From Luteibacter aegosomatissinici (lineage in GTDB: Bacteria; Pseudomonadota; Gammaproteobacteria; Xanthomonadales; Rhodanobacteraceae): a stretch of 64,000 bases of DNA. How positions within the stretch are numbered: position 1 is the first letter of the stretch; every line of letters begins with the position of its first letter. The stretch lies in assembly GCF_023078495.1 (NCBI RefSeq), contig NZ_CP095742.1, positions 3,224,001 through 3,288,000 of the forward strand, written 5' to 3'. The translations under genes and the position numbers were made by a program. The notes under the pieces were generated by a model that saw only the letters and a program-made list of their open reading frames with translations, had not been told where the DNA came from and did not search any database. Below are positions 57,264-64,000 of this stretch, piece after piece.

Positions 57264-58205
57264 TCAGGCCTGGGCGGCGGCGTCGAGTTCGGCCGGCGTG
57301 CCGATGGCCTTGGCTTCGATGGATTTGTCGATGCGCTTGATAAGGCCAGCGAGCACCTTGCCCGGGCCACACTCCAGCGCCTGGGCAACACCATGCGCCG
57401 CCAGCGCCTGCACGCACTCGGTCCAACGGACCGGCAGGTAAAGCTGGCGCTGCAGCGCGCCGCGGATATCGTCGATGGAGGCATGGATGGCGGCGTCGGC
57501 ATTCTGCACAACGGGGATCGCAGGCAATGTCCATTCAAGGGTGGTCATCCGCTCGCCGAGCGTGTCGGCTGCCTCGCGCATGAGCATGGAATGAGAAGGC
57601 ACGGAAACGGCAAGTTTCACCGCCTTTTTTACGCCCAGCTCGGCAAGGCGCGCCAGCGCGCGGTCGACAGCCTCCGCGTGGCCGGCAATCACCAACTGGC
57701 CCGGGGAGTTGAAGTTGGCCGGGGCGACGATCTGTCCCTGCGCCACCTCGTCGCAAACCTGGGCGATCTGGGCATCGTCTCCGCCCAGGATCGCCGCCAT
57801 GGCGCCCACGCCGGCCGGCACGGCGGCCTGCATCAGGCGGCCACGCTCGGCCACGAGGCCGGCGGCATCCTTCAGGGAAAGCGCGCCCGCGGCCACCAGG
57901 GCACTGTATTCACCCAGGCTATGCCCCGACAGGTAAGCAGGCAGCGCACCGCCCTGCTTCAGGTAAACACGCCATACGGCCACACTCGCGGCCAGCAGGG
58001 CCGGCTGGGTGTTTTCCGTGCTGTTGAGTTTTTCCTCGGGGCCATTCTGGCTGATGTCCCACAGGTCAACGCCGGCGCCCTCAGAGGCCTCATCAAAGGT
58101 AGCTTTGACTTCCGGGTGGACGGCCGCCAGGTCGGCAAGCATGCCGATGGACTGGGAGCCCTGGCCAGGGAAGACGATGGCGAGCGTGGGGCTGGTCGAG
58201 GTCAT
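57264..58205 (-). CDS. fabD: malonyl-CoA:ACP transacylase
   Basis: 313 residues from ATG 58205. It loads malonyl groups onto ACP. FPGQGSQSIGM (12-22), the nucleophile S96 in LSGHSLGEYSALV and H205 in VPSHSMLM are conserved. In many relatives plsX and fabH lie between rpmF and fabD; here rpmF is directly upstream. Confidence 0.97.
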   Translation of the reverse strand: MTSTSPTLAIVFPGQGSQSIGMLADLAAVHPEVKATFDEASEGAGVDLWDISQNGPEEKLNSTENTQPALLAASVAVWRVYLKQGGALPAYLSGHSLGEYSALVAAGALSLKDAAGLVAERGRLMQAAVPAGVGAMAAILGGDDAQIAQVCDEVAQGQIVAPANFNSPGQLVIAGHAEAVDRALARLAELGVKKAVKLAVSVPSHSMLMREAADTLGERMTTLEWTLPAIPVVQNADAAIHASIDDIRGALQRQLYLPVRWTECVQALAAHGVAQALECGPGKVLAGLIKRIDKSIEAKAIGTPAELDAAAQA

Positions 58206-58307
58206 GCGGGGCGATTCCGGGCGTTCAAACCGCGCATGGTGCCAGCAACCCATGGGCGAATGCACCATTCGCAAGGGTGTGGTGGCGGTGAGCCCACCCC
58301 CACAAAT

Positions 58308-58337
58308 GCGAAACGGCGCCATCGGGCGCCGTTTCGC
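58308..58337 (-). terminator. stem-loop after rpmF
   Basis: GCGAAACGGCGCC-ATCG-GGCGCCGTTTCGC is a perfect 13-bp stem, 23 bp after the rpmF stop. Only a short ATTTG follows on the minus strand, so termination may be incomplete and fabD may receive read-through. Confidence 0.7.
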
Positions 58338-58360
58338 TCAAGCGTCACGCAAGGTGAAAC

Positions 58361-58555
58361 TTAGTCTTCGACTTCAACCGCACCGCGGGTGTCGATGACC
58401 TTCTTGCCACGGTAGAAGCCATCCTTCGTCACGTGGTGGCGCAGGTGCACTTCACCGCTGGTCGGGTCGGTCGACAGCTGCACGCCCTTCAGGGCGTCGT
58501 GCGAACGGCGCATGCCGCGGGTGGACGGGGTCTTGCGGCTCTTGGCAACGGCCAT
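58361..58555 (-). CDS. rpmF: 50S ribosomal protein L32
   Basis: 64 residues. [20 protein letters not shown] is the conserved start. The zinc-binding cysteines are absent, so this is the zinc-free form. It ends with the acidic GAVEVED. Cotranscribed with yceD 18 bp upstream. Confidence 0.97.
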   Translation of the reverse strand: MAVAKSRKTPSTRGMRRSHDALKGVQLSTDPTSGEVHLRHHVTKDGFYRGKKVIDTRGAVEVED

Positions 58556-58573
58556 GGCGAATCTCCAGCGAAA

Positions 58574-59095
58574 TTACTTGTTTATAAGTCCGCGGAGAGC
58601 CGCGAACGGGTTATCGGATGGGTCCTGCGGGGAAGGTGTTTCTTCCTCCTCAGGCCGGGTTACGTCTTCGGGCAACTCCGCGTCCGGGTTAACCGGAACA
58701 AGGGGTAGCGCCAACAGCAGTTCGTCCTCGATCGTGGCGAGCGGATCCAGCTTGCCGTCCTGCTCCAGAAGGAGCGGTTCGTAGCCGGGCGGAAGCGAGG
58801 CTTCCTCACGCTCTTCGACGATCAGTCCGAGACGGGCATCGACCTCCACTGGAAGCTGGAAAGGCTCCAGGGAGCGCTGGCAGATCAGCGTGGGCGATGC
58901 CTTTGCGCGGACGGCCACATAAGCGACACCCAGGTCGTCACGACCAAAGTCCAGTTCGTACTCGACATCGCCCTCGGGGCTGGCAACCACATCCCCGAGG
59001 CGCTTGAACGCCGAGAGAGGCAGCTTTCCCTGAAACGAACGCCGCGCACGTACTTCGCGCCAAGCGTCCACGGACGATGGCAAAGTCACGGACAT
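58574..59095 (-). CDS. yceD: YceD family protein (DUF177), 23S rRNA accumulation protein
   Basis: 173 residues. The family, paired with rpmF in most bacteria, is needed for normal 23S rRNA levels. The core motif is LICQRSLEPFQLPVEV: only the first cysteine of the usual CxRC pair is kept. The C-terminus carries the family segment LATIEDELLLALPLVP and an acidic, Pro-rich stretch. The predicted promoter lies so close that the ATG would be only about 3-4 nt from the transcript start. Confidence 0.92.
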   Translation of the reverse strand: MSVTLPSSVDAWREVRARRSFQGKLPLSAFKRLGDVVASPEGDVEYELDFGRDDLGVAYVAVRAKASPTLICQRSLEPFQLPVEVDARLGLIVEEREEASLPPGYEPLLLEQDGKLDPLATIEDELLLALPLVPVNPDAELPEDVTRPEEEETPSPQDPSDNPFAALRGLINK

Positions 59096-59104
59096 AATCG
59101 GGAA

Positions 59105-59133
59105 ATGGTAGGCATGAACCCGCCTGAAGTCAA
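59105..59133 (-). promoter_or_regulatory. promoter of yceD-rpmF
   Basis: On the minus strand, TTGACT (59133-59128) and TACCAT (59110-59105) are exactly 17 bp apart. It is among the best sigma70 matches in the window. Initiation near 59098 would give a nearly leaderless yceD message. Confidence 0.7.
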
Positions 59134-59251
59134 CCGGTTAGCCAGACAAAAAGGGGGAGCCAGGCGATTTTGCGAAGCGACCCGCGTTTGGGGCAGACTC
59201 GCGGCGAGCGGCAAGTGTGCCGCAGCACGCCCGACAGGGGGAAGTGGCCGC

Positions 59252-59698
59252 GTGTTTTCCTTTGCTTATTATGCACTTGCCTCGCTACTCGTTCTCGCGC
59301 TGGGCCTCTGCGCGTGGACGTTTGCCCATTACAGGCGGCGGCGCAGGCACGGTGCCCTGCAGGACCTGATGGACCAGGCTGACCGTCTCGAGACCGACCT
59401 GAAGGATTGCCGCGACCGCCTTCAGCGGGCCCACGCGGTCATGCAATTCAGCCCCGACCAGCCGGCCGTTGGCGAAGTGGAAGCGCAGCAGGCGGTGGAT
59501 TCCGGCTTGCGCGCCCTGCTCCAGCAACGCCTGTGGATACGCGACCGGGCACCCAGCGCCAGCCAGCGCGAGCTTGATGAGGCTGTCGATGCCCTGGTCC
59601 GGGCGCGCCACCAGCTCGAGCCGCGCCTGCAGGCCCTGGATGATGCGCAGACCGCCCTCGATACCGCGGTGCGCGAACACTTCCAGCCGGATCGTTAG
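59252..59698 (+). CDS. small membrane-anchored protein of unknown function
   Basis: 148 residues from GTG 59252, preceded by a GGGGGAAG ribosome-binding site; the frame is open back to 59105, but that part overlaps the yceD promoter. One N-terminal transmembrane segment (FAYYALASLLVLALGLCAWTF) is followed by a basic patch (HYRRRRRHG) and a cytoplasmic helical domain rich in Arg, Gln and Asp (ALQDLMDQADRLETDLKD), predicting a coiled coil. No family recognised. It lies 3 bp upstream of the Maf-type gene, so the two are probably cotranscribed. Confidence 0.7.
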   Translation: MFSFAYYALASLLVLALGLCAWTFAHYRRRRRHGALQDLMDQADRLETDLKDCRDRLQRAHAVMQFSPDQPAVGEVEAQQAVDSGLRALLQQRLWIRDRAPSASQRELDEAVDALVRARHQLEPRLQALDDAQTALDTAVREHFQPDR

Positions 59699-59701
59699 CC
59701 C

Positions 59702-60283
59702 TTGACCCAGCCACCCGTCATCCTCGCCTCCACCTCGGCCTACCGGGCCGCCCTGCTCCGCCGCCTGCTCGATACGTTCACCCAGGAGGCCCCGGGCACG
59801 GACGAAGCGCCGGTGGGCGGCGAAGCCCCCGCCAACCGCGCAGCACGCCTGGCCGAAGCCAAGGCCAGGGCTGTCGCGGCAGCGAACCCGGGCAGCGTCG
59901 TCATCGGCTCGGACCAGGTGGCCGATCTGAACGGTACGGTGCTCGACAAGCCCGGCACCGCCCACGCCGCTCACACGCAGCTCGAGGCCAGCTCGGGGCA
60001 GGAGGTGATCTTCCACACGGCGGTGTGTGTCATCGATACCCAAGGGCAGGCCCATGTGCATGTCGATGAAACACGCGTGCGCTTCCGCACGCTGTCGCAT
60101 GGCGACATCACCCGTTACGTGGAGCGCGAACGCCCGCTGGATTGTGCCGGCAGTTTCAAATGCGAGGGCCTGGGCATCTCGCTGTTCGAACGCATTGCCA
60201 ACGTGGACCCCACGGCGCTCGTCGGCCTGCCACTCATTGCCACGTCTCACCTGTTGCGTAGCGCCGGTATCGCGCTGCCCTAG
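59702..60283 (+). CDS. yceF: Maf-family nucleoside triphosphate pyrophosphatase, YceF type
   Basis: 193 residues, apparently with a TTG start (59702) just after the preceding stop. It hydrolyses non-canonical nucleotides; YceF-type members prefer 7-methyl-GTP. VILASTSAYRAALLRRL is the Maf start. IGSDQVADLNGTVLDKPGTA and CAGSFKCEGLGISLFE carry the active-site residues and match the YceF subgroup. In E. coli too yceF lies beside yceD-rpmF, but divergently. Its stop shares a CTAG with the convergent glycosyltransferase gene. Confidence 0.92.
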   Translation: MTQPPVILASTSAYRAALLRRLLDTFTQEAPGTDEAPVGGEAPANRAARLAEAKARAVAAANPGSVVIGSDQVADLNGTVLDKPGTAHAAHTQLEASSGQEVIFHTAVCVIDTQGQAHVHVDETRVRFRTLSHGDITRYVERERPLDCAGSFKCEGLGISLFERIANVDPTALVGLPLIATSHLLRSAGIALP

Positions 60284-61872
60284 CGCGGGCGAACTGTCGC
60301 GGCCTCGTAAGCCGCGGTCCATGCGATGCATTGATCCGGCGGGATCGCCCCGCGGCGCATGGAACGTGCGCGCGCCTCGTAAAACGCGAAACGACGGCGA
60401 CCGTCAAACGCATCGACACGCCCCAATGGCCGCACGATATCGACGCGTGCGCAGAGTGAACCAAGCCAGTCACGCGTCTCTCGCTCGCGTAACGCCGTTT
60501 CATCCACCACCAGCAAGACCGGTGCCGGGGCAAGTGCCTGAAGCGCGGTTTCATCACGCGCCCATGCGTTCAATTGCGCCGCGCGGCCATGTTTCGCGTT
60601 CAACGGGCTATCGAGCGAGTACACCGGTACCGGCGCACCTAGTGTGAAGCGCAGTTCGGCGGCGAGCATGAAATTATCCGCGACCAGCACGGTTCCGGCA
60701 GGCCGCGGCGGTAATGCGGCCGCCACTTCCCGCCAACCGGTGAAGTTCGATGGGAAGGCCTTCGCATGAGCCAGCACGCCCGCACCGCGCGGCGACGCGG
60801 CAAGGCCCAGGTAAGCCAGGCCCAAAGCCAGGCCCACGCCGGCGACCGCCATGGCCACACCGGCAAATCGCCGCATCGGTATCGATGCGCCAGCCAGCAA
60901 CGCAGGCAGCAGCGCGCACGTGAGCAAGTAGCCGGGCAATGGCCAATGCACGCGAAACCGCACATCATCGGCAAACAAGCCGAGCGCGAAATACGCGATG
61001 ACGAACGTGCCACCCAGGGCCGCTACGACATCGAATGGCGCCTCACCGCGTCGACGCCACGCCTGCCACAGCCCCCATAGCAGGACGAGATAAAGCAAAG
61101 GTGTGCACGCCAGCGCCTGCTCCAGCGGCTGCACGAGCGCATCCGCATGAAATTGCCACGGGTTCCGGTCCACCAACTGGAACGCGAGCCCGGCGCCACG
61201 CGACGCAACGTTATAGAGGGCCAAAGGCAGCAAACCCAGCGCAGCCACGGCCATGGCGCCCCACCAGCCCCACATGCGCCAGGTACGCCGCCCCCGCGGC
61301 ATGAAGAGCATGAACACCAGCCCGGCCAGCATGGCCATGGCCGCGCGGTAATGGGTGCACCACGCCATGGCCAGGCCCAGGCCCAACAGGCACCAGTCGC
61401 GCTTGCGATTTGTCTCAAGCGCCTCCACCAGCCCGCGTGCGGCCAGCAGGATCGCCACGGTCAGCGGTACGTCGGGGAGGGCGAGAACGCCGAGGCTCCC
61501 ACCTAGCGGCAGCAGGAGGGCAAACGTAGCGGCCTGCCACGGCGCCACCGGGCCTCCGCCATGCCGCGCGAGTGCGGCGACCAGCCACGGCACCAGGGAC
61601 CCCAGCAAAAGAAACGGCACGCGCATGGCGAGCAGGCCATGCCCGAAAACGGCCTCGGATCCCGCAATAAGCCATGCCGTGAGCGGTGGCAGGTCGCTGT
61701 AGCCCCACGCCGGCTGAAGGCTCTCCTGCCAGTAGAACGCTTCATCGCCAAACGGCGACAGGGTGGCCGCTATGACAACCTTGCAGGCGAGGACCAGTAC
61801 AAACAAAACGACGAATATGCCTCGCCAGCGTCGCGCACGCACGGCTAAACTCAACGACTCATCCATCGCCAT
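60280..61872 (-). CDS. ArnT-like family 39 glycosyltransferase, integral membrane
   Basis: About 530 residues from ATG 61872; an ATG at 61866 or 61896 is also possible and no clear ribosome-binding site separates them. Twelve or so transmembrane segments; the first periplasmic loop carries the catalytic acidic motif LSPFGDEAFYW, followed by YSDLPPLTAWLI, as in ArnT/PMT enzymes. It transfers a sugar from an undecaprenyl-phosphate carrier to an envelope acceptor, possibly lipid A or a glycan. The C-terminal 150 residues form a periplasmic domain. It is divergent from moxR with only about 30 bp between the starts. Confidence 0.88.
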   Translation of the reverse strand: MAMDESLSLAVRARRWRGIFVVLFVLVLACKVVIAATLSPFGDEAFYWQESLQPAWGYSDLPPLTAWLIAGSEAVFGHGLLAMRVPFLLLGSLVPWLVAALARHGGGPVAPWQAATFALLLPLGGSLGVLALPDVPLTVAILLAARGLVEALETNRKRDWCLLGLGLAMAWCTHYRAAMAMLAGLVFMLFMPRGRRTWRMWGWWGAMAVAALGLLPLALYNVASRGAGLAFQLVDRNPWQFHADALVQPLEQALACTPLLYLVLLWGLWQAWRRRGEAPFDVVAALGGTFVIAYFALGLFADDVRFRVHWPLPGYLLTCALLPALLAGASIPMRRFAGVAMAVAGVGLALGLAYLGLAASPRGAGVLAHAKAFPSNFTGWREVAAALPPRPAGTVLVADNFMLAAELRFTLGAPVPVYSLDSPLNAKHGRAAQLNAWARDETALQALAPAPVLLVVDETALRERETRDWLGSLCARVDIVRPLGRVDAFDGRRRFAFYEARARSMRRGAIPPDQCIAWTAAYEAATVRPR

Positions 61873-61901
61873 GGCCGGGCCGGGGGGCACACGCATCGAT
61901 C

Positions 61902-62843
61902 ATGTCTGCCATTACTCCACTTAACGATGAAATGCTGCGCCACCGGCTCGATGCCGCGCTTGCGCAGGTCAACGGCGTTCTGCTCGGCAAACCGCGACAG
62001 GTGAAGCTGGCGTTCGCCTGCATCATCGCGGGCGGCCACCTGCTCCTTGAAGATGTGCCCGGCGTCGGCAAGACCACGCTGGCCCACGCGCTCGCCGCCA
62101 CGCTCGACCTGGAGTTCCAGCGCATCCAGTTCACCAGCGACCTGCTTCCCTCGGACATTATCGGGGTGAGCGTGTACGAGCGCGAGACCAGTGAGTTTCG
62201 TTTCCACCCGGGTCCCATCTTTACCAGCCTGCTGCTGGCCGACGAAATCAACCGGGCCACCCCGAAAACCCAGAGCGCGTTGCTCGAAGCCATGGCCGAA
62301 GGCCAGGCAACGGTCGATGGCACGACCCACGACCTTCCGAAACCGTTCTTCGTCGTTGCGACGCAGAACCCGCTCGACCTGGCCGGCACCTTTCCGCTGC
62401 CGGATTCCCAGCTCGATCGTTTTATGTTGCGCCTGTCCCTGGATTACCCCGATCCCGCCGCCGAGCGCGCATTGCTGATTGGTGAAGACCGGCGCGACAT
62501 GATGGCGGCACTACGACCGCGCCTGGACGCTGAAGCGATTGCGCACCTGCGCGCCGCCTCGCAAGCCGTAAAGGCCACGGGCGCGCTGCTCGACTATCTG
62601 CAGGCGCTGCTGTCGGCCAGCCGCAAACACAACGATGTCCGCGTCGGGCTCTCGCCGCGCGCTGGCCTGGCCATCCTCGCCGCATCGCGGGCGTGGGCGA
62701 TGCTCAGCGGCCGGGACCATGTCATTCCCGAAGACGTGCAAACGGTGTTTATTCCGGCCGCTGCGCACCGCCTTGTGCCGGGCCGGGGCAGCCACCGCGA
62801 AGCCATTGCGCGAGCCATCCTCGCTGAAACCGCGGTGCCCTGA
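61902..62843 (+). CDS. MoxR-family AAA+ ATPase
   Basis: 313 residues. Walker A DVPGVGKTTLAHAL near 51, Walker B SLLLADEINRATPKTQSALL, and sensor motifs (VVATQNPLDLAGTFPLPDSQ). MoxR ATPases act as chaperones, often for von Willebrand-type or DUF58 proteins encoded beside them, as here. The stop overlaps the start of the DUF58 gene by 1 bp (TGATG). Confidence 0.95.
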   Translation: MSAITPLNDEMLRHRLDAALAQVNGVLLGKPRQVKLAFACIIAGGHLLLEDVPGVGKTTLAHALAATLDLEFQRIQFTSDLLPSDIIGVSVYERETSEFRFHPGPIFTSLLLADEINRATPKTQSALLEAMAEGQATVDGTTHDLPKPFFVVATQNPLDLAGTFPLPDSQLDRFMLRLSLDYPDPAAERALLIGEDRRDMMAALRPRLDAEAIAHLRAASQAVKATGALLDYLQALLSASRKHNDVRVGLSPRAGLAILAASRAWAMLSGRDHVIPEDVQTVFIPAAAHRLVPGRGSHREAIARAILAETAVP

Positions 62844-63799
62844 TGGAGGGCGCCGCGCCGCGCATGCTGGCGTGGGCCGAGCGCCGGCTGCCTGCGCTGA
62901 CGCGGTTGAGGCCGCGTGAAGCCCTTCCCATCGTTCTTCACCGTCGCCGGATCTATATCGTCCCCACGGCCTTCGGCCTTGGTTTTGCGCTGCTCCTCGC
63001 CGTCATGCTGGTGGGCGCCCTGAACTACGCCAACAATGCAGCACTCATGCTCACTTGCCTGCTCGGGGCCACCACGGCCGGGAGCATGCTCGTCGCGTTT
63101 CGCGTTCTTAATGGACTGGCGATTGGCACCCTGCGCGCAGGCACGGCACGGGCCAGCGAGCGTATCCCCGTGTCGCTCGACCTTTCCGCCAGCCAGCGCG
63201 AGCGCAGCGCGGTACGAATGGACATCGCGGATCGCGAATTCGCCGTGACGGTGCCCGCTGGCGGCCATGCCACCATCGAATTCGAACTGCACGCCGAACG
63301 CCGCGGCTGGCTTCCGCTACCTCGCATGCGCATCCATACCCGCTGGCCGCTAGGCCTGTTCCGGGCGTGGAGCTGGATCCATCCCGACGCGGCAGTGCTG
63401 GTCTACCCGATGCCCGAAGCGCTGGGCCCATCGCCGTTCGAACCCCAGGGCGATGCCGACCGGGGCAGGCCACGTGCAGGCGATGAACTGGCGTCCCTGC
63501 GTGATTACCGCCCAGGCGATCCGCGCCGGCACATTGCCTGGAAGCTCAGCGCGCGCCATCACGGACTGCTGGTGAAGGACATGGAACAACCGGCACCGAA
63601 AGAGGACTGGCGCCTCGATTGGGATAGCGTGCGCGGCCTGGACGACGAATCGCGCATCGCCCGCCTGGCGCGCTGGATTGACGAAGCACGCGAAAGCGGC
63701 AGGCGCTGGAGCCTGCGCTTGCCCGATGCTTACTTTGATGTCGCGCAGGGCGACGAGCACTACCACCGCTGCATGACTGCCCTGGCGCTCAGGCCGTGA
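62843..63799 (+). CDS. DUF58 domain protein
   Basis: 318 residues. Two transmembrane helices near residues 38-80 (AFGLGFALLLAVMLVGALNY; LMLTCLLGATTAGSMLV). The DUF58 signature DYRPGDPRRHIAWKLSAR is near residue 224. These proteins pair with MoxR ATPases and TgpA-type transglutaminases; the exact role is unknown but linked to envelope function. It overlaps its downstream neighbour by 4 bp (GTGA). Confidence 0.93.
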   Translation: MEGAAPRMLAWAERRLPALTRLRPREALPIVLHRRRIYIVPTAFGLGFALLLAVMLVGALNYANNAALMLTCLLGATTAGSMLVAFRVLNGLAIGTLRAGTARASERIPVSLDLSASQRERSAVRMDIADREFAVTVPAGGHATIEFELHAERRGWLPLPRMRIHTRWPLGLFRAWSWIHPDAAVLVYPMPEALGPSPFEPQGDADRGRPRAGDELASLRDYRPGDPRRHIAWKLSARHHGLLVKDMEQPAPKEDWRLDWDSVRGLDDESRIARLARWIDEARESGRRWSLRLPDAYFDVAQGDEHYHRCMTALALRP

Positions 63800-64000
63800 C
63801 CCGCTTCCGTCTTTCGCTTGGCACCCCGGTCGCCACGGAGCCCCGGTTGGCGGAGCGGCCGTTCAACCTCCTTTGCCTGAGCATGGCATTCGTCCTCGCC
63901 ATGCACGCCACCCACTTGCCCTGGTGGTTCACGGCGACGCTTGGGGCAACCCTTGCCTGGCGCTGGTGGCACCGCAGCCATGGCGGGCGTCCCGTTTCCA
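63796..64000 (+). CDS. TgpA-type transglutaminase, N-terminal fragment (cut by window end)
   Basis: 68 codons from GTG 63796, then the window ends. The visible part begins VTRFRLSLGTPVATEPRLAE and has hydrophobic segments FNLLCLSMAFVLAMHATHLP and WWFTATLGATLAWRWW, matching the membrane N-terminus of TgpA/DUF3488 proteins. These carry a periplasmic transglutaminase domain. The assignment rests largely on the moxR-DUF58-tgpA order. Confidence 0.7.
   Translation, partial: MTRFRLSLGTPVATEPRLAERPFNLLCLSMAFVLAMHATHLPWWFTATLGATLAWRWWHRSHGGRPVS

Noticed and set aside
59105-59251. N-terminal 49 codons of the small membrane protein frame
   Set aside because: The segment overlaps the yceD promoter and lacks a ribosome-binding site; GTG 59252 has one and begins just before the membrane segment.

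Overview
The window is GC-rich, almost fully coding DNA from a Gammaproteobacterium. The gene content and order point to the Xanthomonadales, most likely Rhodanobacteraceae (Luteibacter/Dyella type). The evidence is a split nuoA-N operon ending in an initiator tRNA, a rimP-nusA-infB-rbfA-truB-rpsO-pnp cluster, a class III PHA synthase pair (phaEC), and short inverted repeats of the GTAGGAGCCCACCCTGTGGGCGAC type. The taxonomic call is inference from architecture; no database was searched.

Layout. 1-1.5 kb: the 5' part of a LysR regulator divergent from a DUF4865 gene and a small secreted NTF2-like protein. 1.6-10.1 kb: gyrA, mtnA, phaC/phaE and a periplasmic family-3 beta-glucosidase, all on the minus strand. 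10.2-19.7 kb: the translation/transcription/RNA-decay superoperon rimP-nusA-infB-rbfA-truB-rpsO-pnp with several structured leaders and terminators. 19.8-33.3 kb: an accessory block in mixed orientation. It holds a membrane diguanylate cyclase, an orphan HigA antitoxin with a decayed HigB, a 2H phosphoesterase, a GFA-family protein, a RecF-like ATPase, a GlxA-type regulator with a cysteine hydrolase, a secreted S53 protease, two convergent AraC/GyrI-like regulators, a periplasmic transglutaminase with a broken tandem copy, and a coiled-coil membrane protein. 33.35-48.2 kb: tRNA-fMet and the complete 14-gene complex I operon nuoA-N. 48.4-59.1 kb: yceD-rpmF-fabD-fabG-acpP-fabF-pabB-pabC-mltG-tmk-holB-(PIG-L deacetylase)-pilZ, a fatty-acid/folate/cell-wall/replication operon. 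59.2-64 kb: a small membrane protein, a Maf-type pyrophosphatase, an ArnT-like glycosyltransferase, and the start of a moxR-DUF58-tgpA operon cut by the window end.

How the parts fit. In E. coli the initiator tRNA gene metY sits directly in front of rimP-nusA-infB, and terminators lie between the tRNA and rimP. Here tRNA-fMet (33.4 kb) and rimP (19.4 kb) are separated by about 14 kb of accessory genes, and the rimP leader still carries two tandem terminator-like hairpins. The accessory block therefore looks like material accumulated inside an ancestral housekeeping cluster. It contains two clear examples of gene decay: higB and the second transglutaminase.

No wholly new defence or mobile system is evident. 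The items most worth a second look are the structured, attenuator-like rimP leader, the rpsO leader helix, the orphan higA with its operator, the gene-overlapping palindrome between the two AraC genes, Ala83 in GyrA, and a repeat fragment that has become part of the PhaE coding sequence.
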